From: Diprion similis
Taxonomy: Eukaryota; Arthropoda; Insecta; Hymenoptera; Diprionidae
Direction of reading: 5' to 3'
DNA: 64,000 nucleotides
NCBI RefSeq assembly: GCF_021155765.1
Contig: NC_060105.1
Span: 7,047,001-7,111,000 of the forward strand
Part shown: in pieces, positions 1 to 13,488 of the stretch
How positions within the stretch are numbered: the stretch's first letter is position 1
Layout of the letters: each line of letters opens with the position of its first letter
Program-made: the position numbers and the translations under genes
The notes under the pieces: generated by a model
What the model was told of the DNA's origin: nothing
Seen by the model: the letters and a program-made list of their open reading frames with translations, nothing else
The model's database searches: none

Positions 1-84
1 CGAATGAACTCGAGTACGAATTTCCTGTTTTCACGTTAAAGTATGCCACTAAACCATAGCCACGCATATCCCCATTTCTATATA

Positions 85-121
<37 letters not shown>

Positions 122-505
122 CAATGCGTTGTCTATTCGACTGAATGAATTTGAACAACACGCAATCTGTCTCGCACTATCGCTCGCGTGCTTAGGTCTA
201 ACTAACACTAATTAATCGAAAGCAACGATAAAGGAAATATGTATAACAATAATGATTATACACAAACATACCTAATTGCATATTGACATATTATCTAACC
301 TGCAGAACGAGGACCTTAATATAAAATGTCACACCGATACGTCAATAAGCTGGGCTTACGAACTTTGCTAATCAGAAGTTTTGTTTCTTTCCTTTTTATC
401 TTTCTTTTTTTTTCTACTTTCCTCGCCACTTCATTCACTTAATCCTTAAATAATTCCCAGACATTCGGCTAATTAATTGACGTGTACTTTTTATTCCTTC
501 GACAG
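1..505. other. Intron of the CAP gene
   Basis: AT-rich sequence ends in a pyrimidine-rich tract and the CAG acceptor just before the exon at 506. No coding signal was seen. It contains a (TA)n run at about 87-117. Confidence 0.75.
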
Positions 506-3500
506 AGTCGCCAAGGCGATATGTGGAGGGTGAGGTGACCATCCATTATCGTTCCCCGGTTCGCACTGAGGCTAAAGAAGTTCTTAGCGAGGCTGAATTG
601 GCGCGAAGAAGCGCCGAAAACATGCGCCGGGTTTATCAGGAGGAACGTCGACGAAAATATCTTCAGGAATTACACGACATCGACTCGCGTCGTCACACCG
701 ATAACTTCACGTAAGCTCTTTAGGAGTTCTCGATAATTCATACTCTGGGTACCAACAAAATTAAAAATCACGAGAAAATCAACTTCGTCTTCTTCGAAAG
801 TTCATTTCTATACTCATATAATTCCCGACAAGCCATAAAAACTTGAAACTCCTCTACCTTAAAACACTCGCGGCTTGAGTAGGTCAAACCAACTAATCAC
901 CCTCAAATGTCAGTATTTCATAATGTCAACGATCGATGCGATTTAGCGTCGGATGAGATGTGAAATTTCACGTCATTGTTGCGTCAATGAAGTTATTTTT
1001 TTCACCATTGTCTAACAATTACAGTTTTTCTACAATAAATTTTCTAAATTTTTTTTATTTTTTCTCTCCCTCTTCTTTTTACTTCATTCTGAGAAAATTA
1101 AACGCTCGAATAAATTATTCTGTCTTATGTATCGCGTGACAGTTTTGGCATATTTTTCTAAACTATTGTTATCAGGTTTATTTTGTCGTTATTTTTTGCT
1201 CGCCAGTTTGTTCAATTTTTTTTTGTTTTTTTTTTTCGAATGCCGATGTCTAGCGGTACACGTGCACTTCTGCAATCTGACAAAAGTCCGAACTAGGTGG
1301 ATGCGATTCTCGTGTCACGCAGCCTGAGCACCATGCATTAATTCAACAATGACGATGGCACAAAAGCTGAAAATAGACAATAGCGCTATCGTTACTCGAG
1401 CTATCCAACCTAAAACCGACATCATTCAGTGGGCAGAATAAATTGTTGACCGAAGTGTGCAGGAAATAGTAAATCATCGTAGTTGCGTACATTCCAAATC
1501 TCCGAACAATTTTATTTTAAGATTTCCTATAAATCATACGAAGTCTAAAATTTGAATTTTTATACACAGAATTAAGGAAGTAGTAGAAAAAAAGTATATT
1601 TTTCTTTAGTTTGACGAAAACAATGTATAATTTATTTCATCAATCCTTTTACAGGCCCTCCCAAAAATCACCGATCCCGTTGAACCGATACGATGATTTC
1701 GTCGACGATCTCAGCCACAGAAGCCGTTCGCAAGAACAAACGCCAGAGCCACGTCTGGTAGCAAAGGCGCTTTATAATTTCGTCGGGCAATCGTCGCGGG
1801 AGTTGACTTTCCGTCGCGGTGATATTATTTTCGTACGTCGTCAAGTCGACAAAAACTGGTACGAGGGTGAACACAACGCCATGATCGGACTCTTTCCGTT
1901 CAACTACGTCGAGGTGAGGAGGAATTAAAAGTCACTTCGTCAAAAGAAATTTACAACTCCAACTAGAGAATTAAAAAAGGCTGCAAAAACGAAGAAAAAC
2001 TGTTTTTTTTTCGCTGCATAGTGACTTTTTTTTCTCAATGGAACTTTCAGTCTCTTCTGCATGATTCTTCCCTCCAATAGTTGCTGCTATACCGTCCTAA
2101 ATTATCTTCATACACATGAAACCTGTAAGATCTAGCGTCAGGCACTTTTTGTTTGTTACTTTTTTGATAATAACTAGAAAATTTAAAGCTATCTATATTA
2201 CCAGAATTTTTCGATACTTGTAAGGAATGAAATTTTTTTCAATCTTCAGAGAAAATAATAGATCTTCCTTTTTTTCTTGTATTCAAAATGAAAGATGAGA
2301 AAATTTTGCGACTGGTTGCAGATTCTTCCGTACGATGGAATAAGGACAACAACAACGCCGAAGAAACCGTACGAAGGACAGGCCAGAGCTAAATTCAACT
2401 TCGTTGCACAAACAACGCACGAATTGTCGTTACTCAAAGGTGACATTATTGTTCAAGCGTAAAATATTTCATTACAACACCACGATATTTGACAACGTCG
2501 CAAAAACGGTTTTCAGGTGATTTGGTGGTTCTTACGCGAAGAGTGGATGAGAATTGGTACGAGGGTCGCATAGGGAATAGGAAAGGAATATTCCCGATTT
2601 CTTATGTTGAAGTTCTCGTCGAGCCAGGAATAAGATCAGGTAATTGATATACGAACAAGTGATCGACTGATTGCAATAGATCTATAAAAAGATTTCACCT
2701 TTACTCACCGTTGATGAAACGTTCACAAAGCTGATCTATATACTCGTTTTCTAAATATATAAAATTCACGCTGCTTAATTTTATGTTAATAACCGGATAA
2801 TCTTTCACTCCGCAGAAACCCCAGCTCAGAATAAACCAGTCGCCGCGCCGGCTGCTCACAGTCTATTATCAAATGGTTCGGCTGGAGGAAAACTCAGCAT
2901 GGGTCCTCACCATTACACCCCGTCTATTCCGGCGAGCACGAACACGTCACAGTCCCATTACAACTCAATGGTAACTCGTCTCTGATTTAAAGAAAGAATA
3001 AAAAAATTGATAGATTATTGCATGATTTTAAAAAAATATAATAATAATGATCAAACCGATTGAAAATATTTTCTATCAGCTTCATTCGGATTTCTATTTA
3101 TGATATTTTTTACTGAATGGTCGTCGGAATTAACCCGTTAAATTTGCCGATTTTTATTCTTGTAAAAAAATATTATAATAATTCGATGAAAGTTAAGGTC
3201 TTGTCGAGATGGATCAATTTTTATCAATTTTCTAACAGAAACCGAAAGCTGTCATAGCCATGTCTGAACCGATTGATCCGATTCAATTCCGATCGATTTT
3301 TATCGGTTTCTATGGTTATTTATCGAGTTTTTTAACCAGTGGTAGTCGATCGATAGACGAGGGATGGAAATGGCTCTTTTGATCGATCTTTCACCCCAAA
3401 GATTTCCTTGTTTTAGCCACGCGTGGGGGGATCGAAACTGCACGTGGCGCCTGTGAACGAAACTCTTCATATTGACACGCATTCGGAACCCCTTCGGTGA

Positions 3501-3774
3501 GTCAGGTTTCAAAATCGTTGGAAAATTGGGAGTTGAAAAGTGAATTAAAAAGAAAGAGTTGGTCAATTTTAAATCGGTACCTTTTTCTATTTCTTCTTCT
3601 TCTAGGTATCGGGCTCTGTACAATTACAGGCCACAGAACGACGACGAATTAGAATTAAAGGAGGGAGACACGGTTTATGTTATGGAGAAATGTGACGACG
3701 GTTGGTTCGTTGGATCGAGTCAAAGAACCGGATGCTTCGGTACCTTTCCCGGCAACTACGTCGAGCGGTTGTGA
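506..3774 (+). CDS. CAP: CAP/ponsin/vinexin-type adaptor (sorbin and SH3 domain protein), C-terminal 3' half
   Basis: Seven exons join in frame with GT-AG borders: 506-710, 1655-1913, 2322-2439, 2517-2639, 2816-2970, 3417-3496 and 3606-3774 (TGA 3772-3774). They give 368 residues; the 5' part, including any SoHo domain, lies left of the window. The first exon carries the family's basic helical stretch ([16 protein letters not shown]) followed by SRRHTDNFT. That runs across the junction into [15 protein letters not shown], as in vertebrate ponsin and vinexin. Three SH3 domains follow: SH3-1 (about residues 101-158, ALYNF...GLFPFNYVE), SH3-2 (about 175-231, split by an intron after LLKG) and SH3-3 (about 312-368, [19 protein letters not shown]...[11 protein letters not shown]) at the extreme C-terminus. 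In this family the SH3 domains bind vinculin, Cbl and other proline-rich partners at integrin adhesions and muscle attachments (family knowledge). The C-terminal end is complete. The symbol follows Drosophila CAP. Confidence 0.93.
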
Positions 3775-4840
3775 AAACCGAAGTCAACGTTACTGCGAAA
3801 TAAAAACTAGGGAGGCCGAGGAAGGAGAAGTAAAAATTAGGGCCTCGTACGTCTATCAATCAGATTTTATTAGAGAATAAAACACAATTACGACGTTTAC
3901 TGTAGAGAAAAAAAAAAAAAAAAAATTTTTTTTTGCGGCAAGATTAAATCCGTGCCAGTTATAATTTATAATTTAACAAAATCAAATGCCTGCATGTTGC
4001 AATCTATAATATTTCGGTATTTTTTTTTCTTCCAATTCTTTTCTTCTATGAAATCTAAGTCGCGTTCATCTGAGAGAAAATATCATAAGAAAATATACAA
4101 ATACGCATATACATGTATAGATTTAATGGAATTAATATATAAGATATCTATATATTAAATCTTGACGATGATTAGTCTTCCCCAAAATCGTTCGCGTATT
4201 CGCCTATAAATATATAAATATATATATTATAGTAATACTATAACGTATATAAAAATCATTGCATATCATATAATTGTAATATATACAAATGAATATAATA
4301 TTATATACAATATATACAGTATATATATATATATATATACTAGCGAATACACACGAATACTCGATAATCGTATAATACGATAACACGATAGAAAACCATC
4401 GTGATTATTATACACATTTACAGAATTATAATAATGGGTATAACGTCACAAATAGAATTTGCATCTACCAAAAATAACGTATTCTTAAGCAAATATCCAT
4501 GCGTAAGCTAGAATTTAACGTGTAAGTAGTGTATATGATAACGATAGTAATTTATTGATATACGAAATACATAATTATAACAGAGATCGAAGTGTTAAAT
4601 CGCTATGTTAAAACAATTATTTCTGTTGAACAAAAAGAAATCTATTGAAAAGAAAAAAATCAAACATTTGTACGTTATATGTATATTATACATACATTAC
4701 ATATATATAGATATGTAATAATATATGCTTGTCTACTGTCGGAATAATGAATTAAACAGTTATGTCGACGAAGCGTCGTTAATATTTTGAAGAACATAAA
4801 TGCGTAACCCTATATGATGAACTTTGTTATTCTCAAGTGT

Positions 4841-4872
<32 letters not shown>

Positions 4873-7111
4873 CACTTATTATTGCGATAGCCAGAAATCT
4901 ATAACGGCGATATAACAATTACAAAAAATTTATTTACTCCGTTAAATCAGTTTACACGTAACAAACACACATATTATAGGATATCATGCCTATGAGCTTT
5001 CAGTGAATCGCTGATAAGATAGATTAAACTATACACGTTCATCGCACTCGTTAATTAAACAGCCGAGCGTGTATTCTATTACAAATATGAACGTATATAC
5101 AGAGTTTCCATCGAAATAAATTAGCCTATTTTGAAATAAAATATGCACTAACGAATATCCTTACTCTAACGTCGTTTTATCGAAGAGAGAAGATAATTTA
5201 TACGTAATATATATACTCGTACGCATAATTCTTGTACACCTATCTGATTATAAAAAATCAATCACAACAACTGTTCACGTAAAATAAAACTTTGCAGACG
5301 AATTAAAAATTGATAAGTTTACTGACACGCGTAGATTTATGATAGTGGAAAAAAGCCAGGACTAAAAAACGAGGAAACAAGTATAATAAAGTTCTGTCGA
5401 TAAAGTTCTTTAATTAGACGAAATTTTGTCACGGTTCTAATGCTTACGATATCCCGATAATTCAATGAAACTTTAATGATTATTCACTGTTTCTTGAAAT
5501 TCATGAGAATATAAAAAATATATACGAATAAATAACGAATATATATATGTAGCTGGATAAATTGAGTTGAAACTTTTCTAATCTGTACGTTGAAATTAAA
5601 GCCCATCTTCGTTACTTGAATATAGATAGTTTAGAGTAAATATTGTGTATCAAAATATGATTGAAAATTTACCTTCCCGAAATACATATTTTTGTAAAAA
5701 TGATTTATATCTAATGAGTATAATATATATATATATATACATATATATATACTATATGTATATAATAGTATATAAATAGGAACTGCATGAAGTAGGGCAG
5801 AAGAAAAGAAATAAGAAGAAAAACAAAACAAACTGTTATGATATAAGTTTTTAGGCGCGGATTTATATTAGTAGTAATATATCCGTACATTATAGCGATA
5901 AGATGAATAAAAAATGTGACCTTTCAAAATATGTAGAACGAATAAGAAGTTTCCCACGTTTAACGTCGTATAGAAAAAAAAAATAACAGACACACACACA
6001 CACACCCACATAATGTTACATTAAGAAAAAAAGGAAAGAAAATCACATGACCTTAAATTACGAATAATTACAATAATAAAATAGTCATAAAAAAATATAC
6101 GGTCAGTGTGATATAGGTATGATAGAAAGACGAACGCAGTTGAAAATTATTCTCATTCTTACACGTATGAACATAGATATATGATGTATGAATATACTGA
6201 AGTGGTAGGTGAAAAAAAAAAAAAAGATATAAAAGGAAACGACCCAGTTCAAAATCAGACAATACTAAGAAGATAACGAAAAATGTAAAATAAAAGGTGA
6301 TACATATTTACAAAGTGTTGAGAAATATTTGCACAAGTGCATATTTCATCTCGGCTATAATAATGTAGCGACCTACATTTATACGGTAAATCTTGTACAA
6401 ATTTTCGAGACAATTGCTTTTAATCGGTAGATCAAATATTGTACCGGCTTAACAGCCGAACATACGTAAATCGATTCGAAACATATCGAAGTTAAAAAAA
6501 TATGTTAATCAACATCCAGTCACGTCGTCACGAGAGGTTAAGTTTTTTAACGAAAGGAGTGGAACAAATCAATTTATTAACGTGATCGCTTTGATCGTTA
6601 ATCATGAGAAGGCAGGAAAGAAATTATCTCCGTTTCAGCAAATAATCAAATTTGAGTTTTAACATGCTTATATATGCAATGATACTTCCTCTTGTATTGT
6701 TTACAAATTCACCATCTTAGCTACTTGGCTCTTGGCATGTTTAATAATAATTTACACAATGTTGTTTTATTCAATAATATTATCAATTGTATTATTATTA
6801 ATTACCGCTATAACGACATCTGAAAATAATATGCGCTGTACACTTGACCCACAAATAAAATCCTAGTCTATACAGCTGGTATCGGGTATTAATTTTACAG
6901 TGAATCAAATGGTTGGTATTCATTTAATAATAAAACTAATAACTAAGTTATAAAAAAAAAAAAAGAAAAATCTATCGCTCACGCTGATTGTGAAAGGAAC
7001 AAAGTTAAATAATATCGAAACCTCGATTGAAAATATATTTGTAAAATGTATAAAGTTTTACATCGTATTGTTGAATCGAATAATAATTGTTACCGTAACT
7101 TTCAATCACGT
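3775..7111. other. 3' UTR and intergenic space between convergent CAP and ADAMTS genes
   Basis: This very AT-rich stretch shows no credible coding frame. AATAAA polyadenylation hexamers lie 25 and 102 bases after the CAP stop (3799-3804 and 3876-3881). On the other strand an AATAAA (plus positions 6766-6771) lies about 340 bases after the ADAMTS stop and could end that transcript. TA microsatellites sit at about 4321-4340, 4841-4865 and 5721-5760, and a CA run at about 5989-6004. Short open frames here are low-complexity AT sequence. Confidence 0.6.
3876..3881 (+). terminator. Candidate polyadenylation signal of CAP
   Basis: A canonical AATAAA lies 102 bases downstream of the stop codon and is followed by an A/T-rich tract. 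An earlier AATAAA at 3799-3804 is an alternative. Which one is used cannot be told from sequence. Confidence 0.4.
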
Positions 7112-10100
7112 CTACTGACAGCTTAAGCAGCATCTCCTTTTGAAGCCTGGAACCTCGCAATAACGACGAAGCACCGAAAGCGAGCAGTGCTCACTACTGT
7201 CGCTTTTGCAAGACTCTAAACAAATCGGACTCTGCTTGTCGAGCGTTTTGCACGGTCGAAATTCGTACGGTGCTACCATCCCACAATCGTATAAAGAATC
7301 CGTCGGCTCATCTGGTCCACATCGAGCTAAACGAGTCTGTATGCCACGGCCACAGCTTTGAGAACACTGGAAAGTGAAACGAGCGTGAAGAAGATCGAGG
7401 AACACAAAATGAAGAGGAACAGAATCAAAAAAAAAATTCATTGAGTACCCGCAGTTAAGTGAATAAATTAATATCACTCCAATAATTTGAAAATTTGAAT
7501 TTTTTAATCATAAGATCACAAAATGTTCTGTTTCATGGTAGTTCACAAGTATTTTCCAAATGCCTTGAATTCCGTGGTTGACGAGATTCGATCTAATTTC
7601 ACGACTTACAGGTGACCAATCGGCGCTGAAAAGCCAGCGACCCTGACACGGAACTCTGTTGCATTCCCTCTCAGCCTGGGGTGGTGGTCCACATCGATCC
7701 GGAGGTAACATGTCTCTGTAAATAATTGTTGCCGTGTCGTTCGAGACCTCAGTCACGTCCACGGACACATGGACGCAGTATAGTTGCCTGTGTTGGATGC
7801 CGGTCAAACCGCACGTCGCTGTACACTCTTCCCATTCGCCGGAAATCCATTTCAACTCGCAGCTGAAATTTGGAAAAGGATTTTCCAGCATTCATATCGT
7901 TGAATGAGGCAGAACGCGAAAGAACTCGAACTAGGCGCAATTTACTCGATTTTCAACGCAGTCAGGAAACGTTGATACTCTTTCTTGCGACGTGTCTTTG
8001 CTCTAAACTACAACTCGGGAATGAAATGTGCTGAGATAAGATTTAATCTATATTTTAAGCTCTCTCCCGACTTTCTAACAGTATCAAAATCATGTGTTTT
8101 TTTCCTTATTTCGATCTCGTTCAGGAATTTCGATGTTTCTTGGTACTCTTTAGAACTTAATTGAAATTTGAAATCAGCGAATGTAGAAGAAAAACTGAGC
8201 GTGGATAAACCAATCCATGAACATTGGAACAAACGAGAACATCGAGTAATTGACTGACAGTCATCTTTGCTTCACAAATAATATTGAAAGCACGTCGAAA
8301 GACGATTCGTGAACGGTGTTCACTCCAATTATACCGATTGATGAAAAGCATATCACCTGAGCAGGTTGCACCTTTCACTTTCGAGCGAAGGTTTGACCGT
8401 CAAGGAGCACTTTCTCCTGGGGACAATTTTCCCCGTGATATCATCCCTGCAGGCGATTGTCTTGTGGCGATTGCCACCCCCGCAGCTGACCGAGCATGGA
8501 CCCCACCCCCCAGGAAGCCAGGAGTATCTTGCGGTGGCGTTCTGCTCGTGACGATTAATGGAGTACCGAGAAGAGACGAAGAGCGAGAGACCAAGGCGAA
8601 GGATGTCGTCGGGAACTCCGAGCTGAAAGCATACCCTTGAGGTGAATTTCTGGAATGAAATAAAGGGTGAAATTCGGAGGACAAGACCTACGGATATAAC
8701 GATCTCAGCGAAAACCGGGCCTCGTGACCATATTGTGTAAGTGTCACCGAGCTTTTGGGGGCGGAAAGCTGCGCCCTCGACGACGAGGATGTCGGCCCGT
8801 CCCGAGGTGTCAAAGATCCCGACGTCGTTGCGCCGTCGACGTCTGTCGCGTATCGTTATCACGGCGTCTCTGAGCTGCTCGACAGCAAGATGAGGGAGAG
8901 TCAGCTGGACCCTGACGTTGTATGCTGACCGAGGAATTACCGCCAGCCGAGTCATCCCTGGAGAGATAATTGAGGTGTGGGTTTAATCGTGCCCAGGTGC
9001 ATGTATGCCTATGGCAGTTATTAACGGATTATTGGAGATGGGCTTTAAACCTCTTCGCAACTTGCGCTGATAGCCGCTGGTCACGTTGATGCAGCTTTCG
9101 TTCCGACCCCCGCATTCGCCACAGTTATCGATCAGTGTAGTCGAGTTTATCACGTTGTCGCATCCCATTTTACTGCAATTTCCCTGGACGAATAATACAG
9201 ACAAGTTTTTTAAAATTATTCAGCCAATGACAAGGAAGGAATCCCAGGTTGATCGGTGTGATCAAGTGTTGAGGAAGGAACACTTTAAGGGGGTGAAACC
9301 ACCCTCCAAAGTCATTTGGCAGTTTCACCCACAAGATCATAATACTTCTTGGCCAATCGAACTGGAAAAGTTTTCTCTTTAAATTACAAAAAAAAAAACT
9401 TCCAAATCACCCCTTGACATACCTTACTTTGGAGAGTGGTTTCACCCCCTTAAACTGTTTAATGGCAGTTAAAAAAAGTACGTATCGCTCGGTTTCAAGT
9501 CTGATACATATTACAAAAGAAATCAAATCGGAAAGATCGACCTGGGATACCTTCCTTGTGAGTTGAGAGATGAAAGCTCCACTTGCGGGGTTCGAGTATC
9601 AGTGTCAAGTTTCATGAACGAAAATCATTCACCTCGGGCCGATTTAACGAGTCAACTTTACTAGTTAGTACTCTACGTCTTTGACTAAAAACTTGGGCAA
9701 TTACGATGCCGACACTCGTTTGAGCGCATGAAATATCAACATCTCGTTAAAATTCGTTCATTGTTTTTACGAACTTTCCAACTGTAATTGGACTATAACA
9801 ATTCCCCGCGGTTTCTTCTTCGTTCACGTATTTTCACTTCGTTTTCGAATGTAACTTTACGCGTACTTCGATTACGTTTACCTGGACGCAAATATCTGAG
9901 CTTCCGTAGGAGCAGGGCGTTCCGTCGACAAGATTTTCACCGCTGAGAAATATCTCCCCGGTCTGCCGACTTCGACATACTAATTGGCACTTGAGGTGAT
10001 CCTCTTCAGGCTCGTAGGGTAGCCAAGTTGAATTGTACATCTGCGACAGCGCCGGAAATCCCATAAGTATAGCAAGTCGAGCACACTGTTGGGCTCGGAG

Positions 10101-13100
10101 GTCAATTCGTTCTGGACACTGAATAATTTGACAGACTTTGAACTCCTCGCTGTCCCCCTCGCAGTTCGCACCGCCGTAGGCAGGACTGTGGATTAAAAAA
10201 AGCTTCGCGTCTGAGACTGACAGAATTACAGGTGCAGGGTGAAAAAACTCGTTGTTATTCAAAACAGGATTTGGCTGTGACGGAAAACAGGATACACAGT
10301 TCAAAGGCCCAGTCAGTCAAGTCGGTCGATCGAGCTGTACAGCTGTGTCGAGGCTACAGAATTTTTTCCGTCTAATTGAAAAACGAAAAAGAAGAAAAAA
10401 CACGAGGCCTAAACACCCCCTTGAACTGGACCCACGTTGGCTCGCTACATTTCCTCGAACGAAACTGAACGCCCACACCGCAGGACCTCGAACACTTTCC
10501 CCAGGGACTCCAGCTGCTCCAGCCGCCGTCTCTGACGTTGTGGATAACTGGACCGAGGCCGAAACGTCGTCTATCAACAAGTTCGCAGTAGCCGTTGATG
10601 CACCACTAAAGGAAGAAGAATGAGATTTTGGAAAAGGTACCGTTCTACGATTTCAGTTTTCTTAACCGACTAACGAAGCCTCACCTTGTCTTCACCGCAC
10701 TCGGTTCCTTCGAGAGGTGGACCCTTTTTCGTCTTGCAAATTTGAGAGGTGTTACCGTAACCGCACCATAGATGAGAACACGGTTCGGGCAAATCGAAGG
10801 ACCTGCAGAGACTGTAGCTGGAAAAAAAATTAGGGAAAAGGTAAAGTGTTTGATAGTGATTGATCGCTGGTTGTTGCTGCAGGTGGTTTTTTACCCCTCT
10901 CCAAACTCCATTCTGCATTGCTCGTCCATTGTGAATGTCGTCTGAATGGTGGCTTTAAGGAGAGTAGCATTGTGGTCGTTGGGCTCGTTGAGCAGGCACT
11001 CCCATTTCCTATAACGTTTTTCAAACATGACCACCTTGTATTTCACATCAACTACACCATAAAAAGTTTCGGAAACATAAATCTCCGATTGTGGCTTCTC
11101 ACTTGACTCTGTGATGAAATTCCTTCTTCGAACAAGTTGACCAGTGAAATCTGTGGAAGGTAGCCGCAACCATGGGTGCCATGACGCTTCCCATCGAGGC
11201 CTCATCTCCGCAAGAATTTCCCACACCCTCGTCTCCGTCGTGAGTTAAACCCAGGCTGTGTGAAATGAATTAAAAAATTATTAAAGTGCAAAATTCGGCT
11301 TGTTACTATTATCATTTTTCCAAAGTAAATTACTTACACGTGTGCCAGCTCGTGAGCAATTATGAACGCGCTAGTCAGACCTTCGTCGCGATTCAACGCG
11401 CAGGATCTCGAAGGATCGCAGACACCGGAAACAGGAGCGTAGCCGGAAGGACCACCGAGATCGAGACGTGTCAGCCAAACCGCGACGTCGTGACTCTCCT
11501 TTGACGATAATAAAAATTTTCTATTCCAACGATTCACGTTCTCCAAGGACCTTCTAGCGTTTCCTCGACGAACCTGTGACGCGGACGGGACGAGATATAT
11601 GAGCTGACTATGGGAAAAGTAATTCAAGTAAGAAAAAACATTTAACCACGCCAAAATATACTCACTATACCGTCTTTCTTATCAGTGTACAAAACCATGC
11701 GAACTATCACCAGCTTCATGTTCGATTCCAACGATGGATCCCTATAAATCGCGCTCACCTGAACACATAAAGAGCGAGATACTGGAACGAATATTAGCGT
11801 ACGAGCTTCCATTAAGAAGGATTTTGTTTTATCAACAGCCATTCGATGTCTGGGCATAAGCTTCTACATGCGAAGCGGTTATTCGTCACTCCTAAATTGA
11901 ATTGTAAGTGCTCGGACTAGTAAGCGCGAAATCTTTTGTGACCCTCAGCCGGAGTTTTTTGCAATTGGGTGTTTAATTAGTTTTTCCGAATCCCCACCGC
12001 AGCTTTCACACCCTTGTCAGACAATTTTAAGGACGACTTAGGGCGCGTTAATTATCAACGAAACTCGTGCCGACTCAGTATGACAAGACCGAAAATTTTA
12101 ATTAGCTTAACTTTGCTTATTACTTAACGACTGTATTCAGATTATTATATAGAATATCCAACAAGCTTTGCTTCGCCATTTTGCACATCACCGCAAAAAC
12201 ATTCAGTGATTATAAAGTGAATTGTCTTCCTGTACATTATAGCCTCTGTAAGAAATTTCAATTTAGATATATCTCATTCACTGAATGGCGTAGGATCAAT
12301 ACGTACGATATTAAAGAGGGCTAAAATGTACTGTTGAACCCTTGATCCATGGAATTCGACCACTGAATAATCCGCAGCAATGCCAATCTCTAACCAACGC
12401 CAACGCGGTTCTCTAGTGATCGGTCTTTTTTCTAAGAGAGATAGAAACGGATGCTTGTGAATAGGAAGTCTTGAGGAAATTGAACACAGTGATAACTTTG
12501 CGGTGCTACGTAGGTACTCACTAGGCAATTTATTCCGCTCCCAGGATCGGTCGTAGAAGTATCCAACATCTTCCGAGTCCTCCTCGACCGGGAGTTGGAA
12601 GTTTTTATCCCGTTCTTGAGCGGCCCGCAGCCTCGGTTCAAGGTCGATAACGTCCCCGGTCAGATTATGGAACTCCCGGGTATTGCAGACCATCAAATTT
12701 CGTTTGACTCGTTCGTTGCTGCCGGAGGGAGAAGAGGATGAGGAGTTGCTCGGCTGAGCGAGCACCCCGTTTGAATTTATGTAAAATTTTTCGTCCCTCC
12801 CGTGGCTGGATTCGGGTCTGGACCACACGGCGTCTAAGAGCCTCGAGGCGGAGAGGAAAATGTCATTTGCACTGGATGTATTGAAATTTTTTGGTCGAAG
12901 ATAGTCGTCGTGGAGCAGGTGCTGGAGGCCATTGTCTGGCGCCTCGATAACTTCGCTGGAATCGAATGGAGGCGTCTTCGCCGAATCCATATTCAAAGTC
13001 TTCCTCGTCTCGTAAACAAGATGACGTCCGTCTGACAGCGGTTGGAGGAAAAACGAGCCGCCAGTCACGTTGACAATCCCGTAAATCCAGGGTCCATTGC

Positions 13101-13488
13101 AGACGGTTATCGCAGCCAGGGACTCCGGCTGGTCGATGACAAACCCACGACGGACCTGGCAGGATAACGGATCCTCGTCGACGACGTTTTGTGGCCCTTG
13201 AAACTTCCCGCGGGGAAAGATTCTCTGTGCCACAAAACCGGGGGAGATGATCAGGTGCTCGTTTAACGACGTCTCCAGAGTCCAATCGTCGAGGGAAATT
13301 CTCAACGACTTTCCGTTCACACTCGACCTTTTTACCCGCGATCCCTCGGGCGGTTCAATTATTGGATAAACGATTTTATACGACTGGATGTGGTCGAAGG
13401 TTGTTAAAAAATCGTCGAGGTTTTGCGATTTTAAACTGTCAAACGACCAGCAGATGAAAATAATGCGAATATAATTTACGTGCCCCAT
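7112..13488 (-). CDS. ADAMTS metalloprotease, ADAMTS2/3/14-like (procollagen N-proteinase type)
   Basis: Thirteen exons read in frame on the minus strand: 13488-12307, 11758-11666, 11573-11338, 11255-11103, 11008-10895, 10817-10685, 10605-10436, 10185-9882, 9183-9051, 8957-8692, 8622-8357, 7862-7610 and 7366-7112 (TAG). They give 1185 residues. Domain order: signal segment (1-21), prodomain with RVKR furin sites at 51-54 and 260-263, reprolysin catalytic domain from about 361, and zinc motif HELAHVLGLTHD at 499-510 with His/Glu/His/His/Asp intact. A Met-turn (VMAP, Met529) follows, then a disintegrin-like and Cys-rich region (CKTKKGPP), TSP1-1 (from about 664), the ADAMTS Cys-rich module with DNCGECGG, a spacer, TSP1-2 to TSP1-4 and a PLAC domain ending CCLSC. 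Four TSP1 repeats plus PLAC, and the wording around FHRFHW and GDE, fit ADAMTS2/3/14, secreted enzymes that trim fibrillar procollagen. The insect substrate is unknown. The least certain junction is the acceptor at 8622; an alternative at 8649 would leave an intron of only 42 bases. Confidence 0.93.
9231..9558. mobile_element. MITE-like inverted-repeat element in ADAMTS intron 8
   Basis: The ends are inverted repeats. The left end, CAAGGAAGGAATCCCAGG, matches the reverse complement of the right end, CAAGGAAGGTATCCCAGG, and similarity continues for about 35 bases. An inner inverted pair, TTTAAGGGGGTGAAACCAC (about 9283-9301 on +) against its complement near 9442-9460, adds a second arm. TGA flanks both ends and may be a short target duplication. 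There is no coding capacity, so the element is non-autonomous; its superfamily is not identified. It lies between the exons at 10185-9882 and 9183-9051 and leaves both splice sites intact. Confidence 0.65.

Noticed and set aside
8284..8640. Plus-strand open frame of 118 codons over the ADAMTS exons
   Set aside because: It is the antisense shadow of the TSP1-2 exon on the minus strand; the minus frame has domain identity and splice sites.
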